Assembly: GCA_009780235.1 (NCBI GenBank)
Contig: WRAK01000004.1
Coordinates: 60,286-124,285 of the forward strand
DNA length: 64,000 nucleotides
Source: Oscillospiraceae bacterium
Lineage (GTDB): Bacteria > Bacillota > Clostridia > Oscillospirales > Oscillospiraceae
Direction of reading: 5' to 3'
The notes under the pieces were generated by a model. That model was not told the origin of the DNA, did no database searches, and saw only the letters and a list, made by a program, of their open reading frames with translations. Positions 34,486-43,500 of this stretch are shown piece by piece (position 1 is the first letter of the stretch; each line of letters opens with the position of its first letter). The translations under genes were made by a program, and so were the position numbers.

Positions 34486-35445
34486 CTAATTTCCACCCGT
34501 TTTCTCCGCCTCGACAAAACTGTTCGTTTTCTCCGCTTCAAACTCCGCCCCCACGGGCGCGAAAAACCGCACCGCACCGGGCAAAAGTGTAAACGTGACC
34601 TCCTGCCGATACAAAATCTCACCGTCCACGTTCACGACAAACTCCCGCGCCGCCCGAATCGTCACGGGGCTTGCCTGCATGTGAGTAATCACCTGCGGAA
34701 TCTCCCGATATCGCCCCGCCGCATACCTGCGCACCAATTGAGCCACCGTGAGACGAGAAACTTTCTTCACCAGTAAAATCTCCATCCGCCCGTCATCCGG
34801 CAGAGCCTCCGGCACAGGCGTGAACGCCCCGCCATAGCTCCGTCCGTTACAGAGACAGATGAGGGTATACTTCTGCCGATAGGTTTCACCCTCCGCTTCC
34901 ACCTCCAACTCTTGTGCAACACCCTTGATGATATTGGCCAAGAGGCTCACCACATACGCCCCCTTGCCCCGCACCAGGGGCAAACGGCTATAGGTATGTA
35001 CATCGCCCCCAATCCGAGCGTCGAAGCCGACGGAACAGATGTTGATGCCGTACCGTCCGCCCGCGTCGATGACGTCGAGGGACATCTCCCGCGCGTCCAA
35101 GAGCCGTTCAAGCTTGAAGAAATCTTCTTTTCCCCGGGCGAAGGTCTTGATAAAATCATTCCCCGTCCCCGCCGGGAAGTGCGTCACCGCCACATGCGGC
35201 CGTCCAACCGCGCCGTTAATACACTCATTGAGCGTCCCGTCCCCGCCGCAGGCGTAGACACGCAGGGGCGAACTGTGTTCGCCCGCCGCCTCTTTTACTT
35301 TCCGAATCGCATCCGCCGGCCCCGTGGTCTCATAAAGCTCCCACACATCCGACCGCGCCCCCATAACACGCAGGATCTCCGCTCGGACCTCAGCTGTACG
35401 CCTGCCCCCACCCGCAATGGGATTTAAAATAAACAAATGTCTCAC
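34486..35445 (-). CDS. Diacylglycerol kinase-family lipid kinase (YegS/DgkB-like)
   Basis: The 319-residue enzyme phosphorylates a lipid such as diacylglycerol. It has LFILNPIAGGGRR at the start, the catalytic-loop GGDGTLNECING at about 77-88 and FPAGTGNDFIKTFAR after it, and a C-terminal beta-rich domain. A GTG start at 35445 is used, with a weak ribosome site. It lies just downstream of the RlmL-like gene on the same strand. Confidence 0.9.
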   Translation of the reverse strand: MRHLFILNPIAGGGRRTAEVRAEILRVMGARSDVWELYETTGPADAIRKVKEAAGEHSSPLRVYACGGDGTLNECINGAVGRPHVAVTHFPAGTGNDFIKTFARGKEDFFKLERLLDAREMSLDVIDAGGRYGINICSVGFDARIGGDVHTYSRLPLVRGKGAYVVSLLANIIKGVAQELEVEAEGETYRQKYTLICLCNGRSYGGAFTPVPEALPDDGRMEILLVKKVSRLTVAQLVRRYAAGRYREIPQVITHMQASPVTIRAAREFVVNVDGEILYRQEVTFTLLPGAVRFFAPVGAEFEAEKTNSFVEAEKTGGN

Positions 35446-35480
35446 AACACACCCGCCCTTGCCCTTAATTCTGCCATTGC

Positions 35481-36590
35481 CTACCTGTACATAAACAAAT
35501 TACACTTCATCATCCCATTATAGAGCTTCCGCTTCTTATCCGCCGTCCGTCCGAATGCCTGTTCAAAATCGGCGTGCGCAGACAAAATGTACATCTGCCA
35601 GCCTTGCAGACCTTTCACGGCACAACCAAAGTCCCGGCAAATTGCCTCCGCTTCACTCCGCTCCAACACCCGCTCACCATAGGGCGGATTTGTCACCAAC
35701 ACGCCTTTGGGAGCCGTTGCATGGAACTGCCGTGCATCCGCAACTTCAAAGCGGATATCCGCCTCCACACCCGCACGTTTGGCGTTTTCCCTGGCCAAGG
35801 CGATACACGCCGGGTCGATGTCGCTTGCGAGGATGGTGTAGTCCCCATCAAATTCCTTCGCCTGTGCGGCCTCCCGCGCCTCGGCCCAGAGCGTGGGCGG
35901 GGTCTGATGCCACGCCTCACCCGCAAATCGCCGATGCAGCCCCGGCGCACGGTTCCGCGCCGCTAGTGCCGCCTCCACCGCAATCGTACCCGAGCCGCAG
36001 AACGGGTCAGCCAACACATCCCGCCCCCGATAGCGGGAGAGATTCACCATAGCCGCCGCCAGCGTCTCCCTGAGCGGGGCCGTGCCCGCCACGGGTCTAT
36101 ATCCCCGCTTATAAAGTCCCGGCCCCGTAGTGTCCAAATAGAGCGTCGCTGCATCGTCTCTGATGGCAAACTGTACCTGATACACAGCCCCCGTCTCCGG
36201 GAGACGCTCCACACCGTAGGCGCGCCCCAACTTATCCGCGGCGGCTTTCTTAATAATCCGCTGCGCATCGGGCACCGAGCGGAGTGCAGGCCCCAAAGCG
36301 TGTCCCTTGACGGGAAACGCTCCGTCTCTCGGCACAAATGCCGCCCAGTCCAAGGCCAGCGTACCCTCATACAAGGCATCAAAACTCCCCGCCGGGAAAC
36401 TGTCGAGCGTCACCAGTACCCGCTCCCCCGTCCGCAGACCGATATTGACCCGTGGGATATCGGCCCAACTGCCGACAAAATACACCCGTCCCGTCTCCGG
36501 GCGGACGTCCGCCAACCCCATGCGCCGAAGCTCATCGCCCACCAGTCCCTCCAACCCGAACAGGCAGGGTACACATAAGTTTAGTTGCAT
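35481..36590 (-). CDS. RlmL-type 23S rRNA/THUMP methyltransferase
   Basis: The 369-residue protein combines an N-terminal THUMP RNA-binding domain with a class I methyltransferase domain. ADPFCGSGTIAVEAALAARN is motif I, and VTNPPYGERV contains the NPPY signature of N2-guanine or adenine methyltransferases. It resembles the RlmL/YpsC family that methylates 23S rRNA. AAAGGAG sits 8 bases before the ATG. Confidence 0.92.
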   Translation of the reverse strand: MQLNLCVPCLFGLEGLVGDELRRMGLADVRPETGRVYFVGSWADIPRVNIGLRTGERVLVTLDSFPAGSFDALYEGTLALDWAAFVPRDGAFPVKGHALGPALRSVPDAQRIIKKAAADKLGRAYGVERLPETGAVYQVQFAIRDDAATLYLDTTGPGLYKRGYRPVAGTAPLRETLAAAMVNLSRYRGRDVLADPFCGSGTIAVEAALAARNRAPGLHRRFAGEAWHQTPPTLWAEAREAAQAKEFDGDYTILASDIDPACIALARENAKRAGVEADIRFEVADARQFHATAPKGVLVTNPPYGERVLERSEAEAICRDFGCAVKGLQGWQMYILSAHADFEQAFGRTADKKRKLYNGMMKCNLFMYR

Positions 36591-37036
36591 ATTAAAATCT
36601 CCTTTTTCCGATTAGGCTCCTTTTCCAACTGCCCCCCCAAGAGCAAAGCGATTGGCTTGGTGGAAAGGGTGCCTGTGGTGCAAAAGAGCTGTCGGCACAG
36701 CCGACTGAGGATTCGTCTTTGCAACGGACGGCCATTGGCCGCCCCCTACGAAAGCGTCCCCCGCAGCCCTCTTAAAAAAGAAAGCTGCCCTCGACAAAAC
36801 CAGCCAAAACTTCTTACGGTTCGCTCTTTACAAATGCGCCATTAGGTTGTATTATATAGATACAGCTTATCCAACTGAACAAGCTCATATCTTTATCCCA
36901 CAACCCTATTCTTGGCGGGCTACGATTCTGTAGTCCGCCCCTCTTTTTAAATGTAGAATTTAGAATGCAGGGTGTAGCGTTATTGTGAAGTTTAAATCAT
37001 GCCGCTTTGCGGCATACCACCATTCTACATTCTGCC
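36591..37036. repeat. Gene-free stretch with mixed repeats
   Basis: It holds a GGCTCCTTTTCC…GAGCTGTCGGC unit (about 36615-36716), a half GGACGGCCATTGGCCG…CCTAC repeat (36723-36749), a hairpin GGCGG-CTAC/GTAG-CCGCC followed by CTCTTTTT (36914-36945, a possible plus-strand terminator), and an AGAATTTAGAATGCAG…CATTCTACATTCTGC inverted repeat (about 36950-37036). No gene seen. Confidence 0.65.
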
Positions 37037-37564
37037 TTACTTCAAAAGTTCCACCACATTGCTGTTCATCAGGCCGTTCGGAATCAAAACTTGCGTCCCC
37101 TCTTCCGTGCGAATCTCTGTGTGGCGGATGCCGATTTCTTCAATCACACCGCGCACATCCCCGCCGTGGTAGCGCACGCGGTCACCGATTTTAAATGGCC
37201 GGAAGGCGAGCAAAATCAGTCCGCTCACGATGTTTCCCAAAGCCTGCTGGGACGCAAGCCCCACCATCACCGCCACAATGCCGGAACCGGCGAGCAGACT
37301 TGTCATCACCGTATTCATCCCCGGCACGTTCCGCAGAGCCGCCGCAATACAGACCACATAGACCGCCGCTTTCACTACATAACGCAAATACCGCAGCGGT
37401 GTGACGTCCTTGCCCGCCGCCAACATCCGCCGCTCCGCCCGCCGAAAAAGGATACGCACCGCTTTCAGCAGAATCACCAACGCAAGCAAAGCTCCCGCAG
37501 TGTGTAACACGATGCTCACCACACGGGCATCCAAAAACCAAAACCAATCATATACTGTCTGCAT
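37037..37564 (-). CDS. Short MscS-family mechanosensitive channel
   Basis: The 175-residue protein has three hydrophobic segments and the pore helix region VGLASQQALGNIVSGLILLAFRPFKIGDRV, the hallmark of MscS, followed by the beta domain (GVIEEIGIRHTEIRT…LIPNGLMNSNVVEL). The usual C-terminal alpha/beta cage is missing; the chain ends right after the beta domain. The start was set at the ATG at 37564; a GTG three codons upstream overlaps the AAAGGGG ribosome site. Confidence 0.85.
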   Translation of the reverse strand: MQTVYDWFWFLDARVVSIVLHTAGALLALVILLKAVRILFRRAERRMLAAGKDVTPLRYLRYVVKAAVYVVCIAAALRNVPGMNTVMTSLLAGSGIVAVMVGLASQQALGNIVSGLILLAFRPFKIGDRVRYHGGDVRGVIEEIGIRHTEIRTEEGTQVLIPNGLMNSNVVELLK

Positions 37565-37648
37565 GAAATTCACCCCTTTTCATATAGGGTACCACAAAAT
37601 GGGACGGAGGACAATCTCTAATCGTTTGCAAGCACGCCCGGACTGTGG

Positions 37649-37654
37649 TAAAAT
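37649..37654 (+). promoter_or_regulatory. -10 element of the Bax-inhibitor gene promoter
   Basis: TAAAAT at 37649-37654 with TTGCAA at 37626-37631, 17 bp upstream. It lies in the region divergent from the MscS gene. Confidence 0.65.
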
Positions 37655-37687
37655 GATACAGAATAAATGAAACGGAGGACAATCCAC

Positions 37688-38395
37688 ATGCAAAGCGATT
37701 ACGGTAAAGGCATTTTCAACGAAGACGACCAAAAGCGAAACCTCACGTTAAACCGAGGCATGTCCGGCATATTCGCTCTCATGTTTTTGGGACTGCTCGC
37801 CAGCGCGGCAACCGCTTACCTCACCGCATCCATACCCGAACTGCGTAACTTGGTGTTCGGTACAAACCTATATTGGCTCTTCCTGCTTGCACCGTTGGGG
37901 CTGGTGGTAATTGCCTTTCCCCGTGTTTGGAAAATGTCAGCGGGTGCGGCATTCACGCTATTTTTCTTCTACGCCCTCATAAACGGCATCACACTAGGCA
38001 TCATCTTCTTGGTCTACGACCTCGGCACAATCACCCTCGCCTTCCTCTCCGCCGCCGGGATGTTTGGCGTGATGGCAATCTACGGAGCGGTCACCAAGGC
38101 CGACCTCACCAAGCTCGGCAGTCTCCTGTTGATGGGTCTGGTCGGCATCATCATCGCAAGCTTGCTCAATTTACTCATCTTCCGCAGCGCGGGGATGGAC
38201 TTGCTCATCTCCTATATCGGCATCGCCGTCTTCCTCGGTCTCACCGCCTACGATATCCAACGCCTTAGGCGCAGCATGACTGAATACGGCGGAAACGCCC
38301 CCGCCGCCGTCATGGTCAAAGGCGCGCTGCACCTATACCTCGATTTCCTTAACATCTTCCTGTTCCTCCTCCGCATCATGGGCCGCCGCAGATAA
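37688..38395 (+). CDS. Bax inhibitor-1/YccA family membrane protein
   Basis: The 235-residue protein has seven hydrophobic helices and the family signatures SGIFALMFLGLLASAATAYLTAS near the N-terminus, INGITLG around residue 100, and FLGLTAYDIQRLR near the C-terminus. Members act as pH-dependent calcium leak channels or affect membrane proteases; the role here is not known. The ATG at 37688 follows GGAGG by 10 bases; an ATG at 37667 has no such site. It is followed by a strong terminator. Confidence 0.92.
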   Translation: MQSDYGKGIFNEDDQKRNLTLNRGMSGIFALMFLGLLASAATAYLTASIPELRNLVFGTNLYWLFLLAPLGLVVIAFPRVWKMSAGAAFTLFFFYALINGITLGIIFLVYDLGTITLAFLSAAGMFGVMAIYGAVTKADLTKLGSLLLMGLVGIIIASLLNLLIFRSAGMDLLISYIGIAVFLGLTAYDIQRLRRSMTEYGGNAPAAVMVKGALHLYLDFLNIFLFLLRIMGRRR

Positions 38396-38403
38396 CACCC
38401 AAA

Positions 38404-38431
38404 AAAGCCCTCAGCTTCGACTGAGGGCTTT
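38404..38431. terminator. Terminator after the Bax-inhibitor gene
   Basis: AAAGCCCTCAG / CTGAGGGCTTT with a 6-base loop, followed by CTTTCG. A consensus promoter begins only 15 bases later. Confidence 0.88.
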
Positions 38432-38446
38432 CTTTCGCCAAAAACC

Positions 38447-38475
38447 TTGACAAGCCCCCACAAGCCTAGTATAAT
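38447..38475 (+). promoter_or_regulatory. Consensus promoter of the tRNA unit
   Basis: TTGACA at 38447-38452 and TATAAT at 38470-38475 with a 17-bp spacer form a perfect consensus promoter. The transcript should begin near 38482, about 135 bases before tRNA-Asp. Confidence 0.9.
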
Positions 38476-38481
38476 AAGCCT

Positions 38482-38616
38482 TGCTCATTAAATGTCCTTG
38501 ACCTTAAAACCCCGTCGGAGACTAGGGGGAAGGTCGAAAGAGGACTAGTTCCCTTTCGAAGACGCATCGTGAGCGGAACGAACTTATAGTGTTTCCGCAG
38601 AAACACTCGCAATTCT
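38482..38616 (+). ncRNA. Candidate structured RNA before the tRNA genes
   Basis: The 135-nt leader can fold into nested stems: GTCCT/AGGAC (38494-38498 with 38541-38545), GACCTT/AAGGTC (38500-38505 with 38530-38535) and CCCC/GGGG; then GTTCC/GGAAC (38548-38552 with 38575-38579); then AGTGTTT/AAACACT (38588-38607). It has no start codon with a ribosome site and no known family pattern that I can recognise. It may be a separate small RNA or a long processed tRNA leader. Confidence 0.4.
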
Positions 38617-38693
38617 GGCCCAGTAGTTCAGTTGGTTAGAACGCCAGCCTGTCACGCTGGAGGTCGACGGTTCGAGCCCGTTCTGGGTCGCCA
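38617..38693 (+). tRNA. tRNA-Asp (GTC)
   Basis: A 77-nt cloverleaf with acceptor GGCCCAG/CTGGGTC (one G-U pair), anticodon GTC at 38651-38653, GTTCGAGCC in the T loop, and an encoded CCA end. Confidence 0.97.
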
Positions 38694-38697
38694 ACAT

Positions 38698-38723
38698 ACA
38701 AGCCTGACAATTGTCAGGCTTGT
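38698..38723. repeat. Palindrome between the two tRNA genes
   Basis: ACAAGCCTGACAA joined to its complement (13 bp, no loop) without a T-run. It may guide tRNA processing rather than stop transcription, since tRNA-Thr follows without a new promoter. Confidence 0.7.
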
Positions 38724-38728
38724 ACCAC

Positions 38729-38804
38729 GCTGTTATAGCTCAGTCGGTAGAGTACGTCCTTGGTAAGGACGGGGTCCCCGGTTCGAATCCGGGTAACAGC
38801 ACCA
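38729..38804 (+). tRNA. tRNA-Thr (GGT)
   Basis: A 76-nt cloverleaf with acceptor GCTGTTA/TAACAGC, D loop GCTCAGTCGGTAGAGT, anticodon GGT at 38762-38764, and an encoded CCA end. Confidence 0.96.
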
Positions 38805-38806
38805 AG

Positions 38807-38844
38807 CAAGAACCCCGCAAGGTGTATGCCTTGCGGGGTTCTTG
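38807..38844 (+). terminator. Terminator after tRNA-Thr
   Basis: CAAGAACCCCGCAAGG / CCTTGCGGGGTTCTTG with a 6-base loop directly follows the tRNA 3' end. Confidence 0.85.
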
Positions 38845-38888
38845 TGTATGCGAGCTGTTTGTTCGAGGATAAAGGTGGTACCCTCCTC

Positions 38889-38965
38889 ACAGGGAACGGC
38901 GTTCCCGGCATTCCGCATCCCAATACTGTAATACCATGGGACGTCGAGGGCACCGCTCCCTGTAG
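38889..38965. repeat. Degenerate palindromic repeat
   Basis: ACAGGGAACGGCGTTCCC at the left and GGGCACCGCTCCCTGTAG at the right form imperfect arms, related to the GGGGACGGCGTCCCC element at 28217. Confidence 0.5.
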
Positions 38966-38983
38966 CGAACACCACACACAACA

Positions 38984-39014
38984 AAGAGACCGGCGCGAAA
39001 TGCGCCGGTCTCTT
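38984..39014 (-). terminator. Terminator of the giant surface-protein gene
   Basis: AAGAGACCGGCGC / GCGCCGGTCTCTT with a 5-base loop, followed on the minus strand by TTTGTTG, 36 bases after the stop codon. Confidence 0.85.
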
Positions 39015-39049
39015 GCTGATTCGATTTGTCGCCTAGATATCAGACTTGT

Positions 39050-40590
39050 TTAGCTAAGTGCTTCGATAAGGATGTTCATGATGTTGGTGTTGCCGCCAAA
39101 GGAGGCGTCACCGCCATCTGCCCGATACAAAGACACGACTACCCAGCGGAGATACAGAGTTTCATAACCCTCTGCGGTTGCCGGCAGCTCAACCTCAAAC
39201 TGGTTGGGCCCATAGCCGATAGTCGGGTTACCGCCGGTGGATGTCAGCGAAAGTTGGTTCACATCGCCGGCATTGTTCCACGTTACGCCGTCTGTGCTGT
39301 ACTGCAACTGCCAATCACGGGGCGCAGCAGTCGTAGAACGCATAGACCAAGACACAACGATATCAGTCATGGTCTCTGTATTGATGGAACTGAGGTTCCA
39401 GCCAACGGGATCGTTGTTCGCCGCGTCAGCCAAGAATGCAACTGTAGCAGCTCTCCATCCTGCGGCTACCGTAGAAGTAATAGCGGAAGCCTCCCAACGC
39501 AAATCCGTTGCGCCGGCGTTGCCGAGCATCTGCATGGTTACAGGTTGGTCTCCGCCACCGATGGTGAGTGTTTGCGTTCCTGCATCCCAAGCATCCCCGA
39601 ATGATCCGGAGCCTGTGATTCCTGCTGTCGAAACCGTCGTCTCTTCGGCCAGTTCCGTACGCGGAATCAAATTGCCCATCGCCTCTTCCAAGTCTTCCAG
39701 AGCTTCGTCGATGTCGTCTTGGGTCGGCGGAGTGTTGAGTGAATCGACAGCAGCCAGAACGTCCTGTGCGTGTACGAGAGCTGCTGCAAACGGTGCCCAT
39801 GTCCACGGTGCGTAGTCCGCTTGAAGACGAACCTCCGCTAAATTAATAGCGGAGGTCAGATCTGTTGTATCAAGTGTGCCATTGGACGGTGCGGGAGGCG
39901 CAGGGCTAACCGCAAACGGCCCCCAAACACCATCCCACGTGCCCGTGCCGAGCCATTCATAGTCGGAACCGGGCATAATCGCGCCCATAATCCAGAGCAT
40001 CACGGGCTGAGCAGTAATCGTAATCAGACCGTCATTGCGCCCTTCCTTCTCGCGGCCTACGAGACCGCTCGGACTCGCAGCATTCCCTGTGGCGGTGCGC
40101 GAATCATTGATGTGTACAGTCGCTGCTAACGTCAGTTCACCATCTTCCGTTACATGAAGACGTCCCACTTCAACCGTACGTTGGCCAACGGAGGTTGTGT
40201 CTGTCTCAATGGTAACTTCTCCGGCAATCGTAAGGCTCATCTGCGTGAGATTCACCGAATTGGTGGCATGCGCAGCCGTGAAGTACAAGGTGCCGTCGCC
40301 TTCAACGCTAATGGCCGCATAGAAATCATAGTCTGCTGTCCAGTCTGCGATCTCAATTGTCACTTCGATGTCCGCACCTGCTGTGATGGTCGCACCGTCA
40401 GCCGGCCGCACGATGCTTGCGCCGGATTCTAGCGCGAGCGTTGCATCTTGCAGGAAGTTCCAGCCTGTCAGCACTACATCGTCTTCTACTGTCACGGTGA
40501 AACCGTTACCCACAATGGGGGCGGTCAGCGTCATGTTTGCGGCGATGGTCACGTTCCCGGTCAAGATGCCGGTCACATACCACGGGTCTG
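39050..40590 (-). other. Giant protein: C-terminal block B
   Basis: A domain series repeating block A: a beta-rich segment (from WYVTGILTGNVTIAANMTL to LGTGTWDGVWGPFAV), one FIVAR-like repeat, and the fourth beta-sandwich-like repeat (PRDWQLQYSTDGVTWNNAG…ETLYLRWVVVS) ending the protein. No wall-sorting or membrane tail is present. Confidence 0.7.
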
Positions 40591-43500
40591 CCGGCTCTAC
40601 CGAGGTACCCGACTCTATACCCGTGATAACAAGACCATTAATCTGCGTTGGGCCGTTGTTGGCCATCGCGGTATTCACGTTCTGCGCGCCGGCACGATAG
40701 TTGGTGGCCTTTACCCAGCGGAGGAATACTTCTGCTTCACCGTCTACTGAAGACGGCAGGGTGCGTGCATGGGCAGTATTACCCGGGTTGCTCGGGTTTA
40801 CGCTACCGGTGTTTAATCGAATCGGATCACCTACAATGTTCCAAGTCGCCCCGCCGTCAATGCTGTACTCGAAACGGAAGTCTCTGGGACCCGGGCCTTC
40901 CGAACGTTGCAGCCACTCAACTTCAATCGCTGACACGCCGGTCGCATTGAGCGATACCTGCCACCAGACGTTGTCTTCATGGTTTGCCGGTACATTCGCG
41001 CTTACGCCGCCAAAGGCACCGTTCAGCGGATGTTGTACGCCTGCTGCCATTTTCTGCAACGTTGCAGTCGTCAGAACCCCATCTGTCGGGGAGAGTGTGT
41101 TGCTGCCTGCACGGATTGTGTTGATTTCTTGGTTGATGCTCGGGTTGCTTGCGCCGTCACCCAAGTACACCCACTCTGCCAATACAACCGGCAGAACCGG
41201 CGATGTAACCAATGTCAAGCCGGCACGTGCCTCTGCCAAAGCGATGATTGCAGCGTCAACTTGACCTTGCGATGTGGCTGTCGCCATAAGCGTCCCGGCC
41301 TCTGTGAGTGCCGCAATAAACGTATTCCAGCTTGCTTCGGTGTAGTCTTCCTGGACATAACCGGCAGTCGATGCCGCAGAAATGGCCGCAAGCAATGCGC
41401 CGAGGTAGACCAAACCATCCGTTGCAGTATTCAATGTTGCCAAAGCACCGTCAACTTGGGTTTGTGTCGCATTTGTGTCGTTCAGAACTGTGTTCGCAGC
41501 ACTACGTGCATTCGAAAACGGGGTCCAGCTCGTCGGGGCGTAATCGCCCATCACACGTGCGTTCGCAATATCTAATGCAGCTTGCAACGCAGCTTTGTCT
41601 ACCGAAACCGCCGGTGCGGGAACAACAGCAAACGGACCCCAAACGCCGTTGAACGTACCTGTCCCAAGCCAAGCATGGCCGTCCGGGTTCGGAGGTAGTG
41701 CGCCCGCAATCCAGAGCATCACAGGAGATGCACTAATCGTAATCTGACCGTCATTGCGTCCTTCTTGAACACGGTCTTCAAGACCACTCGGATTCGCAGC
41801 AACCCCTTGACCAACGCGGGGAGCTGCAATGTGCATAGTCGCTTCCAACGTCAGGTCGCCGGTTGCCGTTACATCCAAACGTCCCACCTCAACCGTGCGG
41901 CGCACGTTAGACATGATTTCATCCGTTGCGATGGTAACTTCGCCGGTAACTGTGAGGCTCATCTGTGTGAGGTTCACCGAATCAGTAGCGTGTGCCGCAT
42001 TCGTAAGGGTAATTGTTCCGGGGCCGGGTGCGACAATCGCCGCATAGAAAGCGTCCCCGGTCTGGGCCAGGGGAGCGATTAAACCGCTCGCCCCGGACCA
42101 TGTGCCGGTAGTAATTGTCATTGCGAAGCCTGTCGCAGTAATGGTCACGCCGTCAGTACGTGTCACACTTGCACCGGGCTGTACAACGATGGTTGCGTTC
42201 TCAATGAGATCCCAGTTCGTGATAGATGCACCGGGTTCAACAGTAATCGTTTGGCCATCGCCGTGGATGTGGTATCCTGCGGGGATAACGAGCGCGTTGT
42301 CAACCGTAATCGGACCCGGAACCGTCCAACCGTCGCTCCAAGCGGGGAGAGCCGCCGTCAAACCGTCACGTGCATCCGCCAAAGCGGCAGTTGCATCGTC
42401 AACCTCTTGCTGCGTTGCGTTCAGGTTATCCAGAACGTCCCGGGCCGCATCCAACGCGTCCGCAAACGGTGCCCAACGGACGGGGGCGTAGTTCGCTTCG
42501 ACATGATATCCGGAGTGATGAACCAACCATGCCAAGTCGTAGAAAACGGCACGATGTGTCAGCGCGTTTCTCGCATTGTTCAACGCGATCCGTGCATCTT
42601 CAATCTCTTGCGATGTCGCATCCAAGTCTGCCAAAACGGTCTCGGCTGCTTCAAGTGCGTCCGCAAACGGTGTCCATGTGGCAGGTGTATAGTTCATCTC
42701 GACATGGAGCTGCGCTTGGCCGACCAGCCATGCTAAGTCGTAGCGAGCGGCAGGAGCTGCCAGCGCGTTTCTCGCATCGTTCAACGCGATCCGTGCAGCA
42801 TCAACCGCTTGTTGCGTTGCAACCGTGTTAGCCAAAACGGTCTCGGCTGCTGCGAGCGCATCTTCAAATGCTGTCCAAGTGGCAGGTGTGTAGTTCGTCT
42901 CGACATGGAGCTGAGCCTGACCGACTAACCATGCCAAGTCGGTTTTGTCTGCCGGCTGACGCCATGTGGTCGCGGTGAACAGCATATCACGCAGACCGCG
43001 TGCGCCGTGACCGGCCCATGTGCTGTTGTCAGTCCCTGCAATCGCTTGGAACTCGCTCCAAAGCATAGTGTCATCCCAGCGGGCTGTGTTTGCGTCGGAA
43101 ATCGTCAGCGAATGGTCGTCTGCCAAGAGGACGCGGGGCTCACCAAGGAAGGTCATGCCCAGAGCATCTCCGTGCAGGTTGCCGGGCAGCGGGAATCTGT
43201 CGCCGCCGTTCATGCCAACGCCGCCAAAGATGAATCTTCTTACTGCGATGGTATAGATGTCAGTCGTGGTGTCCAAAATCTCCACACCGTCAATGAGCCA
43301 GTTGTATCTCGGACGTACAACGCCGTTGATTTCGTGGAGCAGGTCAATGGGTGCCCCTTGAACTGCGCCGGCTACGACGGGCGGTTGGCCGCCGTTGAGA
43401 CCGAAGGTCGGCGGAGCCAAAACTGCGTTTGCGCTGGCAACCATGTTGAGCAGGGTCAAGAGATCACGGCCTGTGAAGTCCATCAAGAGGATGGCATCTT

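Noticed and set aside
42350..42960. Possible CRISPR-like array
   Set aside because: The repeats are about 200 bp in-frame protein repeats (FIVAR-like) with no spacers of 30-40 bp. No CRISPR array or cas gene was seen in the window.
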